DNA of 64,000 nucleotides from Pterois miles (Eukaryota > Chordata > Actinopteri > Perciformes > Scorpaenidae): NCBI GenBank assembly GCA_947000775.1, contig CAMQGK010000567.1:124001-188000 (forward strand), given 5' to 3'. The translations under genes and the position numbers were made by a program. Below the pieces are notes generated by a model that was given only the letters and a program-made list of their open reading frames with translations, did not search any database and was not told the DNA's origin. Below, piece after piece: positions 23,701 through 32,352 of this stretch. Numbering within the stretch: position 1 is the first letter of the stretch; each line of letters opens with the position of its first letter.

Positions 23701-25772
23701 TGTCTCTTACTTCTAGAAGTTTCTGAACTCCTTTTGTGATCATTTTATCTTGTTGAACTGAGCTGAACTCAGACTGACATTCTAGCTGAGGCTTGCAGCA
23801 GGATTATTTGTGTGTGTTTGTTTCTGCAGGGTGGACAGTGTGCTAAAGCAGATGGCAGAGATACGTGACCACGACCGAAGATTACGGCTGCTGGAGACAG
23901 AGGTCAGTCCGCTGACACTGGCATACCTGCAATGCACATGAAAGATCTAGTGACCCTAATCTGTACCAGTCATCATCAGGTTTATCCAGGATTTTTTCAA
24001 GGCCTGAAAACGTGGTGCTGTTTTGGCAGTGAATTCTTTATATGTTTGTATTTATTTTTGAGATATTTCTTACTATGAAACAACTATCTAAGCAAGAGGC
24101 TTCTTTAATCCACAACTGAATATTCGACAGGTTGTTCATCTGCAGATCCTTTGCCATTCATTTTGGCCACAATACTGTTATTTTTTTAAATTATAGTCAT
24201 GGCATTTTCCTCATTAAGTCCAGATCAAATAAAAAGAGCGTGCCTATCTTGACAGAATACAGTAGTTTTTGCTTTGTTTCATTGTGTAAAATCTCGCATG
24301 TATGGGTAGATTGGTATGAGTGTATATCTGAGTGTAGAGTGTGTGTGCCTGGTGTGTCTGGTTTCCCTGCAGCTGTTGCCTCTGCCGTCGACTCAGCACT
24401 TATCAATCTGTCTGTGTATCTTTCTCCTAGCTGGAGTACTGCTGCAACGCTCTCTCCTGGATGACAGACGCTCTGTCTCAGAGTAATCTGATCAAGGCCG
24501 ACCGCCCCCCTCCTCTCCTCAGAGGTAATTGCTGGTCATCTAACTATAACTAGTTTTCAGTCCTCCATTGGTACAGGCAACATGAGCAGTCAGACAATCC
24601 CACAGACTGAATAACTACTGAAGTTTTTAATATGATGAGCCATTTTTGTAGGGTGAAGGGGTCTGTAGGGGGAGATAGCAGGTCAGCAGTTTATGCCACA
24701 TAGAAGTGGTGTACATAATCTAAACCTGAGGATTAACTTGAAGTGCAGCTCAGCAGAGTTTTTCTAGTCATAAATCTGTAATAAACATGGTATTTTGGTT
24801 CAGCGCCTATTAAAATGTTGAAAATATAAAGTGTATGAGGGCTTAGAACAATATGATGGAAGTATATGATGGCCGTTCTCATGTCATATGTTGTTGCAGC
24901 AATTTTTGTGTTTATCATTTAATTCACAGATTTTGTGCAAAATGTAATAAAATTGGTTACCATTCAAGAATTGACAAAAATAGTCATAAATACACCAAGA
25001 CCTAGAGGAAACCACAGAACAATTCATGCTGTGATTTGGTATCAAAAACCTTTGACATTTGGAGATTTCTGCAAAAACTGAATTTTTCTGCTATGAGATG
25101 GTGAGCACGTACAAGCCATCTGTTCTCTGAATGCTCTAGGTCTCTAATTTGTGGTTGTAAAGTTTCACGAGGCTGTGATTATCCTAGAGGTCACCACAGG
25201 TCAGTTTCCAAAGATGGCCTCACTACGATGAGATGGCTACTAGGGGGACTAACATCATCAAACATGAATACAATTGAGCTCATTGAATTCAAAATAGACT
25301 CGGCTTTCAAGTCATACCCACTTTTTGCAAGTCAAGACTGTTTAGGGACCCCAGTATGCAGAAATATTCAAACATGCCATTTTTAGAATAGCCAAAGATT
25401 ACACATTTACAGATAGTACATGCAAAACACTGCATGGTTTTTGCCCCAGTCTGCATTGGATTAGCATGAAGTGGACATGTCTGTATAGGGGAGACTTGTT
25501 GGTGCCCATAGAAGGTTATCTATCTCATTATGATACCAGTAGCTTCACACAGTGCCTACTACAGCCTCTGAAAGACAGTAACGTTTAAGAGGTTAAGATG
25601 TGATGAAATTTGCATCCAAACGAGATGAAAATGCTGTATAACACATAACATAACAAAATTGTTAGATCAGCCATTAGTTGTACCATTTGTATTGTTGAAA
25701 GATCTTTTTTGGGAATAATAATAATTTTTTTTTTCTTCTGTTGTAGATCTGACTCCACTTTCTCCAAGATAA
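1973..25772 (+). CDS. trpm4: TRPM4-type Ca2+-activated monovalent cation channel (5' exons outside window)
   Basis: Exons: 1973-2142, 3615-3792, 4612-4676, 5432-5671, 7128-7230, 8038-8156, 8548-8850, 9087-9188, 10054-10182, 10384-10513, 12487-12632, 12788-12900, 15883-15990, 16097-16143, 17939-18171, 18962-19077, 19263-19395, 21244-21418, 21935-22100, 22265-22446, 23154-23286, 23830-23902, 24431-24524, 25747-25772. All introns are GT-AG and all phases agree, giving 1,093 codons and a TAA; human TRPM4 is 1,214 residues. The cytosolic MHR part begins at GAWILTGGL and includes GSFPARYY, FLLVDDG and ELKLAVAWNRVDIA. S1 is in exon 17939, S2 ends LVCEEIRQ, S3 carries WNKCDLTAI, S5 follows KDVFFFLFF, the pore has FGQIP, and S6 ends NLLIAMF. 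The C-terminal coiled coil is exons 23154-24524. The plasma-membrane channel passes Na+/K+, is opened by cytosolic Ca2+ and depolarises cells. TRPM5 is the alternative, but the HRC neighbour and the C-terminal end favour TRPM4. Confidence 0.95.
2588..3131. mobile_element. candidate MITE with 18-bp terminal inverted repeats
   Basis: GTCACTATATCCTGACAG at 2588-2605 is matched exactly by its reverse complement at 3114-3131. The 544-bp interior is non-coding. A partial internal copy of the terminal motif (GTCACTATATCCTGG) occurs at about 2642-2656. I could not define a target-site duplication, so the superfamily is open. It lies in the trpm4 intron 2143-3614; the rest of that intron shows no feature. 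Confidence 0.6.
5692..5731. repeat. (TG)20 microsatellite just after a trpm4 donor site
   Basis: Pure TG run beginning 20 bp after the GTGAGT donor of the exon ending at 5671. It is followed by a degenerate TG/CA-rich stretch to about 5790. TG runs near donors can affect splicing through TG-binding factors; that role is only inferred here. Confidence 0.97.
6043..6270 (-). mobile_element. 3' end of an RTE/Rex-type LINE with GGAT-rich tail
   Basis: On the minus strand the translation contains RPRTRWRYYISGLAW, LGVPRKELENIAGE and VWNSLLNLLPL. This is the usual C-terminal coding tail of the LINE family also seen at 1650-1790. The coding part is followed by the family's simple tail, seen on the plus strand as repeated CATCCATCC at 6053-6083. 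It is truncated at its 5' side near 6270 and lies in the trpm4 intron 5672-7127. Confidence 0.75.
6500..6572 (+). mobile_element. short retroposon 3' tail (AATAAAGGAATATCTTATC type)
   Basis: The stretch resembling AATTTCTCCACTGTG, AGACTAATAAAGG and AATATCTTATCTTATC is the terminal motif of a frequent fish retroposon family. The same tail occurs inverted at about 47594-47650 and 56113-56160, and degenerately at 58681-58730. Only the 3' end is present. The sequence after it (about 6600-6900) is intronic with no gene. Confidence 0.6.
8157..8547. other. trpm4 intron, nothing recognised
   Basis: This 391-bp intron has a weak donor (GTTAGA) and an acceptor TTTCAAG with little pyrimidine tract. The splice choice is supported by phase and by the TRPM4 alignment (DIQWK joined to YEDLEDSMTDAL). 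No repeat or RNA feature is seen. The introns 7231-8037 and 9189-10053 likewise hold nothing I can name. Confidence 0.6.
10575..11959 (-). mobile_element. decayed pogo/Tigger-like DNA transposon
   Basis: The ends are inverted repeats beginning CCGTATTTTCCGGAC and its partner ending GTCTGGAAAATACGG. They are flanked by TA on both sides, as expected for Tc1/mariner-superfamily insertion. On the minus strand the remains of a DDE transposase can be read: ELQPLNIGVNRSFK, then WITEG-like, then KAGIITEQLS and an acidic C-terminus with LFNSDTDDEGFDGF. Frames are broken by stops and a deletion removes most of the catalytic domain. It sits in the trpm4 intron 10514-12486, in antisense to the gene, and carries a minisatellite near one end. 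Confidence 0.8.
11485..11735. repeat. 36-bp minisatellite inside the pogo-like element, 7 units
   Basis: Seven units of a 36-bp repeat (CTCCGCGAGGCGCCTGACTA followed by CTGTCAGTACGTATTA). The central units are nearly identical and the last is degenerate. The unit is a multiple of 3, so the plus strand reads as a repeated 12-residue peptide; no coding role is claimed. It is GC-rich and CpG-containing compared with the surrounding intron. Confidence 0.95.
12360..12383. repeat. 24-nt G homopolymer in trpm4 intron
   Basis: Uninterrupted G run 104 bp before the exon starting at 12487, on the sense strand. It can form G-quadruplexes in DNA or pre-mRNA, and its exact length is error-prone in sequencing. 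Confidence 0.95.
13114..14155 (-). mobile_element. DIRS-like retroelement fragment, copy 1
   Basis: On the minus strand the RT/RNase H part reads VVPLGLLHMRHLQRW and VFMDASLTRWGGLL (14150-13730). It is followed by tyrosine-recombinase tail signatures: CDICTAASWSTPYIF, then WFYLL (13470-13390). These pairs are typical of fish DIRS1-type elements. The outer end at 13114 begins ATTGTAACCCTAGGTCTAT, a terminal motif shared with three other places in the window (17.2-17.6 kb by interior, 31.18 kb and 41.31 kb by terminus). Frames are shifted, so it is inactive. It lies in the trpm4 intron 12901-15882. Confidence 0.75.
14160..15882. other. trpm4 intron remainder, diffuse repeats only
   Basis: No exon or intact element is recognised. 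Two related segments (about 14265-14330 and 14525-14600) share a motif like ACTTTAATTTTTGAACCA followed by TTTTGAATG. They look like a diverged interspersed repeat, and a similar style of sequence occurs at 6600-6840. About 15500-15600 also resembles a dispersed fish repeat but I cannot name it. Confidence 0.4.
16880..17590 (+). mobile_element. DIRS-like retroelement fragment, copy 2 (tyrosine recombinase end)
   Basis: Plus-strand reading, with frame breaks, gives SAGGQEAAASNAWTCRWCSR, then FEPLE-like plus SSLKA, and then a degraded CDT..TCTAAS-STP and WLYFL match to the recombinase tail of copy 1. It is therefore inverted relative to copy 1 (13114-14155), about 3 kb away in the next large intron (16144-17938). 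The element's outer terminus is missing; similarity stops near 17590. Sequence from 16144 to 16880 shows no clear feature. Confidence 0.65.
18386..18830. mobile_element. hAT-like remnant joined to tRNA-like SINE sequence
   Basis: It starts with CAGTGGTCCCCAACCTTTTT, a typical hAT (Charlie-like) terminal motif, and continues with GTGGGAGCCCTGAGCTTG, seen in fish hAT elements. At 18586-18640 the minus strand has a tRNA-like promoter pair: A-box-like TGGCTCAGAGGGTAG and B box GGTTCGATCC. Around 18690-18735 the minus strand reads SLESFFGKEK, like the start of a hAT transposase. No matching right terminus was found. It lies in the trpm4 intron 18172-18961. Confidence 0.6.
19643..19945 (+). mobile_element. 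terminal fragment of a Tc1-like transposon
   Basis: It begins after TATA with CAGTTGTGTTCAAAATAATA GCAGT, the characteristic terminus of a fish Tc1-like family, followed by AAACTCAAAATCC. The non-coding sub-terminal region continues to about 19945. No transposase is present and no partner terminus was found before the next exon. The rest of this intron (to 21243) contains only short CA/AT-rich stretches. Confidence 0.6.
24525..25746. other. last trpm4 intron, no clear element
   Basis: Intron between the coiled-coil exon and the terminal micro-exon. The donor is AGAG/GTAATT; the acceptor has a strong pyrimidine tract (T-rich, then CTTCTGTTGTAG). The region 24990-25290 reads like a diverged dispersed repeat but has no diagnostic motif. 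No gene on either strand. Confidence 0.5.
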
Positions 25773-25912
25773 CTTCCTGAACTTTATGATTGCGCGCATG
25801 CATGCACGCACGCACACATGCATGCACACACACATGCACACACACATGCACACAATTTACTTAGGGCAACTGAGTCAAAGTGCACCATGTGGGTATTACA
25901 AAGCAAATCTAA

Positions 25913-25918
25913 ATTAAA
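25913..25918 (+). promoter_or_regulatory. candidate trpm4 polyadenylation signal (ATTAAA)
   Basis: The first variant poly(A) hexamer after the predicted TAA, 141 bp downstream. There is no AATAAA before the CA repeat and Tc1 copy that follow; the next AATAAA is near 26931. This is a position-based guess only. Confidence 0.25.
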
Positions 25919-26018
25919 CTACCAACGAGTAAATGCATGTAGGATATTAGACAAGTTTACACAAGACCAACTTTACATATGATTGAGCTCACAGACAGTA
26001 TACAGTCTCATAGACTTG

Positions 26019-26025
<7 letters not shown>

Positions 26026-26065
<40 letters not shown>
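26026..26065. repeat. (CA)n microsatellite
   Basis: Dinucleotide run directly abutting the end of the Tc1-like copy that starts at about 26067. A less regular CA/TGCA-rich stretch occurs at 25790-25855. Confidence 0.95.
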
Positions 26066-26066
<1 letters not shown>

Positions 26067-26069
<3 letters not shown>

Positions 26070-26702
26070 TAAACAAAAATATAAATGCAACACTTGTTTT
26101 TGCTCCCATTTTTTACATGCTGAAGTCAAAGATCTAAGACTATTTGTAAGTACAAAAAAGCACTATTTCTCTCAAATACTCTTCACAAATTTGTCAAAAT
26201 CTGTATTAGACAGAATGTTTGTTGCACGGGTGCTGAATATACCTTAGGAGTATACATCCCAAACATGCTCAATGGGTGACATGTCTGGTGAGTATGCAGG
26301 CCATGCAAGAACTGGGATGCTTTCAGCTTCCAGGAACTGTGTGCAGATCCTTCAACATGGGGCCATGCATTATCATGCTGCAACATGAGGTGATGGTGGT
26401 GGATGAATGGCACAACAATGGTCTTCAGGATCTCGTCACGGTGTCTCTGTGCATTCAAAATGCCATCAATAAAATGCACCTGTGTTTGTTGTCCATAACA
26501 TGTCTGCCCATACCATAACCCCACTGCCACCATGGCAGCTCTGGTGGACATTCCTGCAGTCAGCATGCCAATTGCACACTCCCTCAAAACTTGCGACATC
26601 TGTGGCATTGTGCTGTGTGATAAACTGCACATTTTAGAGTGGAATTTTATTGTGACCAGCCCAAGGCACACCTGTGCAATAATCATGCTGTCTAATCAGC
26701 AT
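26067..26702 (-). mobile_element. Tc1-like transposon, internally deleted copy
   Basis: The plus-strand left end, AAACAAAAATATAAATGCAA, then TTTTTGCTCCCATTTTTT, is the inverted terminus of the family also present at 50195-50385 and 62732-63850. On the minus strand the C-terminal half of a DD34E transposase can be read: HHHHLMLQHDNAWPH and VHFIDGILNAQRH. This is followed, towards 26700, by the 5' non-coding end. The N-terminal transposase region is deleted between about 26525 and 26545. It is dead, and lies in the intergenic region between trpm4 and hrc. Confidence 0.85.
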
Positions 26703-26703
26703 C

Positions 26704-26707
<4 letters not shown>

Positions 26708-26794
<87 letters not shown>
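26708..26794. repeat. (TA)n microsatellite, about 87 bp
   Basis: Pure TA run at the 5' edge of the Tc1-like copy, followed by a short GA run (26798-26811). Tc1 elements target TA, so insertion into a pre-existing TA run is plausible. Confidence 0.97.
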
Positions 26795-26799
<5 letters not shown>

Positions 26800-27962
26800 A
26801 GAGAGAGAGAGTTACATCATCAAACATGATTTGTGTGTGTTATTGTTTATGAATTGTACCTTGCTCTTTTTCTTTAGAATCTCATTATTAGTTGACGCTT
26901 TGGCAATATTGTCCCTGTTATATTCATACCAATAAAGCATAATGAATTGAACTGAATTATATACAGTCAATGGTTGGGTCATGTGTATAGTATAGTGTAT
27001 AGTAAGAATCTGGAATTAAAGCTGTAGTTGTTGTAGGTGTGAGGCTCCTCCTGTAACACTTTATCCAACCACCTCAAAGAGGCTGGATCTGCTAATAAAA
27101 AGTGCCACAACATGGCTTTGTCTGTGTGCAAAAATCACTCCAACCTCACTTTCTCCCTACAAAACAAACACTATAGTTCACTCTTGAGTGAGCAATAAAT
27201 TTCACACTAATTATCATCTTGCATCACCACTGAGAGTAAGAGTCAGTAAGGAGTGACTCTGGACACAGCCCATGTTTTTCTGTGTGTACTGAACTCTATC
27301 AAACAAACAAACACAAACAAAAGTTTTACATTAGCAGCAGTTTAACTAAGCAATTCTGGCTACAGTGGTAGTTTTTGGCTAAACTGTAGTTGTCAAATAG
27401 TTGTCATGTCTATATTGTTAAATCCAGCAGTACATATCCACCAGGTCCAGTGAGGACACTAGAGGATGCGCTGCTCTACTAAAAAGTGCCTTTCAATCAC
27501 TGATGTACCCGATTATGGAATACACCTGATTGGTCCCTGGTTTATTGATTGCTGTATCAAACAGGAAACAATATGGCGGCCTGCTTGTAAACTCATTTCT
27601 TCTAAACAATCTAGCAAAATCTACCTCTGAAAACATTTCAAGAGAGAAATAGGCTATGCCATTGCTGAATCTCATTTCATTTTAGAACAAGATTAGTTTG
27701 ACAGCTTGGACCAAGTTTGGTGTTTTCATGTCATGTTGGATGGGCTCATTTGCATAAAGGACTGTTCCTCCCTCACTCCCTCACTCCCTCCCTCACCCTC
27801 GGTGGTCCAGCCAAAAAGAACAGTGCTGGCCACTGCATGCACAATGTCATGTGAATGTAATTTACGGGGACTAACTGTGTGACTTACTGTGTAAGGTGAC
27901 ATGGGTGTAATTAGGCCATGACAGAGGGCCACTGTCTGTGTTACACATGCATAGTCAGGATA

Positions 27963-28112
27963 TAAGTCTGTGTATGTTCTCATTCATCCAGGTCATATTC
28001 ATTCTGGCAGCAGCTGAATCGAAGGCAACTGGACTTAGATTTGTCTCTGAAGACGTTTCGCCCCTTATCCAAGTGGCTTCATCAGTTCAAACGCTACAGT
28101 CTGACTAGTCCC
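27963..28112. mobile_element. 150-bp insert nested in the 5' LTR
   Basis: The 13-bp sequence CATAGTCAGGATA occurs on both sides (27950-27962 and 28113-28125). It is single, as CAGTCA, at the matching place in the 3' LTR, so the 150 bp between is an insertion with target duplication. The insert contains GAAGACGTTTCGCC and CATCCAAGTGGCTTCATCAG-like sequence (here TTATCCAAGTGGCTTC), recognisable as a frequent fish repeat. The source family is not resolved. Confidence 0.75.
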
Positions 28113-28233
28113 CATAGTCAGGATAAATTCAGGATTGCCATAATGGACACTTGTCAGTTAATTATAACAAAGCCTCCTCAACATTTATTTGATAAACAAT
28201 AGTTTCTACAAGGTGTCAGAAGTAATGTGACTT

Positions 28234-28781
28234 GGTCATGGATCATGGCAAAGTTTAACCCTCCCAAAAACATGGACTTGACCTGACTGGAGCAATGGCA
28301 GAAGTGGCAACAACACTTTCAGAGGTACCATATGACTACTAAGCTAAACCTGGAGACTGGAGATGTACAGGTTAGCACACTGCTATATGGCCTGAGCAAG
28401 GAAGTCAAACAGACTGGTAACCAAGGGGTGGACAAAAAATGAGTGGTGTTCCAGTATCACCATTGGGGGAATGGCCCGTCAACTTCAAAAGGACTTCTGC
28501 TGTATGGGGATCGCATTGTCATCCCACACAATATGAGAGCTGACATATTCCACCGTTTGCATGGTGGACATCAGGGGATCACCAAGTGTCATTCAAGAGC
28601 TAGACAACAACAGACAACCACCACCAACCCCACTGTCAACTGTCAGAGAGACTGTCCCAGCGGAGCCTGTGGAACATGCACTGGCTCGGGTGACTTCCAG
28701 GGGAGAGTCATCTGCCAGCCAGCCAGAATGAAAGACTTCGTACTTAATACATATGTAGCTCACCAAAATGGAGCAGAATAG
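28234..28781 (+). pseudogene. gag / integrase remnant of the LTR element
   Basis: The first part reads AKFNPPKNMDLT, stop, EQWQKWQQHFQRY, then DVQVSTLLYGLSKE, a gypsy-type gag start. After about 50 bp it passes into LLLYGDRIVIPH, then LHGGHQGITKCHSRARQ, the H2C2 zinc-binding start of a Ty3/gypsy integrase. Protease, RT, RNase H and the catalytic integrase core are absent. The end (to 28781) is open but not recognisable. The internal deletion joins the two remnants in different frames. Confidence 0.75.
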
Positions 28782-29849
28782 ACTCCAGCAGCTATGGAGG
28801 CGACTGGGTAGTCTACCCCCTAATCTCAGGCAAGGAAAGGAGAGAGACTGAAAAAAAGAAAAAGGAGGAAGAAAATAGAAATAGGAGAAGAAAATTAATT
28901 TGGAAAAGGAAAAAGTAGAAAGGAATGTTGCAGTAGTCTCCTACATTATTACAGTGCATCCCATGCTCACTGAAATTTCCAATGTTTGGGTTCTAGAGGT
29001 CAGCATTTGGGGTATTATTGAAAGTATCACTTAAGTGTTTTTTTAATCCTTACTGTTAAGAGTTGGATTTACAAAGATCAGTAGCTCAAAGTTTTGATAA
29101 TTAACCCATCCATGTTTTGAAGATGTTTGAAGAGATAGTGCAAGACATTTGTTACCTGTATGTGTTATGTCTATGACTCAAAAGAGGAGCGATGTCATGT
29201 GAATGTAATCTGTTGGGACTGACTAATGTGTAAGGTTACATGGGCAGTAATTAGGTCATGACAGAGGGGCATTGTTTGGGTTACACATGCACAGTCATTC
29301 AGGGCTGCCATGATGGACACTTGTCAATCAGCGATGACAAATAAAGCCTCTCAGGTCACAGTCAGTTGTCTGCATTTATTCGATAAGCAATAGCTTGCAC
29401 ACACAACAATGAACCCGCTACAGACTACTTACAGCTCCTCGTAGGACAATTGGCTTGTTGAGCAATAACTCAGAAGGAATGCACCTGATGCCAGCTTGCA
29501 TAAAAGGTGTCATGGTCACTTAAGTAAGTAGTCCAGACAGATCTGTCACCATTTGCCATGCAGGCATTCACAGCAAATGAAAACATTCAAGAACTACAAA
29601 AGTGGTAGGGGTGGGGCAGTGGTGTCTTGTGGAAAACTGATACTTGCACTGACCTCAGCTAAGAGACTGTGTGAACTAACTGTCCTGTTGGTGCACTCGC
29701 TTGCTACTTCATGGTGACTGCAGCGGGGCTACCATCAGACCACTAAAGCCCTATCCAAGAAATGCCAGGCGAAATGGCTTGGTAAGTGCATCTTCCAATC
29801 CTATAGACAGGCAGGAAGAGACCCACCCACTACGATCCGCACATGCTGT

Positions 29850-31178
29850 AAACTGAATGTGACAGTGTGTGGGCAGTTGTGTTTGGTGGGGTGAGGGACA
29901 TAGTCAAGGACATGGCAGTGTCAGATGCCATAGTGCTATGAAATACCCTGTCTGTTTCTATGGTTCTATCTCTCGGACATGTTGGGTTCCCTTCCAGGGT
30001 CTGCGCTTGCTGGTACAACACAGGACTGGTTAAAAGGGTAGGGTCTGTGTCAATTGTGTTGCACCTGACTCCCCTCTGGGCACAATACACCTACATGTTC
30101 CTGTGCTTCTTTATGACCCAGAAACTGTTTGTCTTTTTCCCCCCTGCAGGGTTAGCCCTGGAACACACTGCACGTCTGACGAGCATGTGGTGGCTGTGTT
30201 ACCTGTTATTTTTCATTTCGGCATCCACATTAACATTTTACAGCTTTCACACTGCCCGCATTTCAGCTGTGTCTTTTAGAGATTAGAGGTCTCACCTATT
30301 TTTGACGCAAGCCGCGCACGTTTCACGGCAGCAAGACAGTTACTGTTTGACTGTATATTGACATCATATCAGCCACATAACTATATTTTCTATGTCTATA
30401 TCTGTAGAAAATGTCACGAACATGAAAAAAGACAAGATGTATTTTTAAATCAATACGTCATACTTTCGTATCAAAATAAAACCCCAAAATGTTTTTTTTT
30501 TCTGTGGGAAGAACTCATTTCTTTGTTAACACAAGGCATTTATTCAGAAATATGTGCAGGACAGTGTTGTAGGACATGCAGTAACTTGCAGGGCTCCATG
30601 AATGAATATAGTACAGGATTTTAATTGTAGGTTATTACTTTTATTTACGAATGAGCACACGTTTCTTGACCTTTCTCTGTCTAAAATAAATATAAATGAC
30701 ATTTATAATGACATGATATGTAGAAAGAGCAGCAGTAGCAGCAGTAGAAATGCAGCAGGCACGCAGCTGAAACGCAGCCAGTGTGAACAACAGACACGTG
30801 AATAAGGCAGCCGCGCGGTAACGCAGCCGCCACATACTCGTCAGGTGTGCAGTGTGCTCCACTTACTGTATAAGCAGCCTGGATTATAAAGATGTAGGTG
30901 GCTGCAGCAACTAATCTCTAGACGGTCAGGATCTGTGTGGTTTGGGTGATTGGATGCGCCATGACAAGGCATGCATTCATTAGGCTTAGTGTACCCACCG
31001 AGTCCAGTAGAGGGCTTCTGAGCTGCTCCCTAATGAGGGTGTGGGATGGTAGACAGTGGTGGCTGGCTCCGTTAATGCAAATTTCAGTGGGCAAATGCTT
31101 ATTTGTGACTGGAGGAGTGTGTTAACTATAAAGTCCAGTGGAGGGCTCACCTGTACATATAGAACTAGGATTACAATA
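29850..31178 (+). mobile_element. DIRS-like retroelement fragment, copy 3 (interrupted)
   Basis: 29960-30110 matches the recombinase-tail/3' region of copies 1 and 2 (the reading resembles LGHVRLLFRVCAHWN, here with frameshifts; shared GTTGCACCTGACT and ACACCTACAT stretches). Similarity resumes at about 31000 and ends at 31178 with ATAGAACTAGGATTACAAT, the inverse of the copy-1 terminus ATTGTAACCCTAGGTCTAT. The 30130-30870 block in between is a separate inverted-repeat element. The segment 29407-29850 before it shows no clear feature. Confidence 0.6.
30155..30862. mobile_element. non-autonomous element with about 45-bp inverted termini, copy A
   Basis: The left end TGGAACACACTGCACGTCTG, then ACGAGCATGTGG, is matched by the reverse complement of the right end (GCCACATACTCGTCAGGTGT, then GCAGTGTGCTCCA). 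The ~700-bp interior has no transposase. It is inserted within DIRS copy 3. The terminal style (purine-GGGCTxxxxxACTGCACGC) is like fish hAT MITEs, but no clean 8-bp duplication was identified. Confidence 0.65.
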
Positions 31179-31317
31179 TCATGACCTTCATTCTTGGATC
31201 TTTTCTTCAGCTGTTTGAACTCCTTTCTTCATTGAGCCACACCAGTGCTTGTGTGTGGGAAAAACTTGTTATTTGATTGTGTAGTATTACTTCCTTTTCC
31301 TGTGACATGATGGCTGT

Positions 31318-32095
31318 TCTCGGCCCTCAAATAGACTGCATGTGTAAGGAGTGCGTGGCGACTGCATTACCTCACGGCTGCATGATGCACGCGTCTGTTG
31401 TTCACACTGGCTGCGTTTCTGCTGCTGCTGTTCTTTCTACACAGAAATTGACCCCGATAATGACTATATCATGTCATTAGAAATGCCCTTTATATTTATT
31501 TTAGACAGAGAAAGGTCAAGAAACGCATGCTCATTTGTAAATAATAGAAATAATCCACAATTAAAATTTGGTAGTATATTCATTCATGAAGCCCTGCAAG
31601 TCCCTGCATGTCCTACAAGACTGTCCTGCACATTGAGGGGTTTTATTTTGAAATGAAAGCAGGAAGTGTTGATTTAAAAATACATTTTGACTGTTTTTCA
31701 TGTCTATGATATTTCCTTCAGATATAGACATCGAAAACATAGTTATGTGGCTGATATGATGTCAATATACAGTCAGACGATAACTTTCACTGTCTGTGAC
31801 ATATTCTACAGCTGTCTAGACTTCGAAACTGTAGTTTTGTAGCTGATATGATGTCAATATACAGTCAGAAGATCACCTTCACTGTCTGTTGCTGCTGTGA
31901 AAAACATGCAGCTCGCATCAAAAATACTGAACCTTGAATCTCTAGAAGTGATGCAGCTGAGACGAGTGTGAGATGTGCATCTCATACCAGCAGTGTGAAC
32001 GCTTTAACCTGTTAACATGGATGCCAGAATTAAAAAACAACAGCTAACGCAGCTGCCACACGCTCCTTGTGCGTGCAGTTTGTCTGAGGGCTAAG
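31318..32095. mobile_element. related non-autonomous element, copy B, inverted relative to A
   Basis: The interior matches copy A on the opposite strand. For example CATATCAGCCACATAACTAT at about 30365 returns as its complement at about 31740-31775, and the AGCAGCAGTAG/ACGCAGCCAGTGTGAACAAC block at 30725-30790 returns at about 31390-31440. The termini are GGCCCTCAAATAGACTGCAT and the inverse of TAGCCCTCAGACAAACTGCA. The segment with GATATGATGTCAATATACAG occurs twice in B (about 31750 and 31845). Confidence 0.65.
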
Positions 32096-32271
32096 GGGTT
32101 GTAGGTTGAACTCCGCAAGGTGAGTGAGGGGGTGGGCACGCTGCAGCATGAGGGGGTCTGAGAAGTTGGTTTGGTCAAACATTGAAGGGATCATGGAGGC
32201 GCAGAAATTAACATAGTTAGTACCTTCCCAACCTTCCGGGAGGTCAATGATTATTTAATTGTTTAAAATAT

Positions 32272-32272
32272 G

Positions 32273-32323
<51 letters not shown>

Positions 32324-32352
32324 GTAGTAGTATCTATCTATCTATCTATCTA
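32272..32352. repeat. (ATT)n followed by (TATC)n microsatellite
   Basis: ATT run to about 32322, then TAGTAGTAG, then TATCTATC units to 32352. The surrounding 32100-33320 contains no coding signal on either strand. Confidence 0.95.

Larger units (their letters stand above)
27840..29406 (+). mobile_element. small Ty3/gypsy-like LTR retrotransposon with target duplication
   Basis: LTRs at 27845-28210 and 29193-29401 start TGTCATGTGAATGTAAT and end ACA, and are flanked by the 5-bp duplication CACAA (27840-27844 and 29402-29406). The 5' LTR is longer only because of a nested insert (27963-28112). A purine-rich stretch (28832-28920) and AAAAGAGGAGCGA right before the 3' LTR serve as polypurine tract. 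The 3' LTR has AATAAA at 29340-29345. The interior keeps a gag scrap and an integrase zinc-binding scrap only, so the element could move only with help from an intact relative. Confidence 0.88.

Noticed and set aside
26532..26852. 106-codon plus-strand frame ending in a long IY repeat
   Set aside because: Antisense to the Tc1 copy and running into the TA microsatellite.
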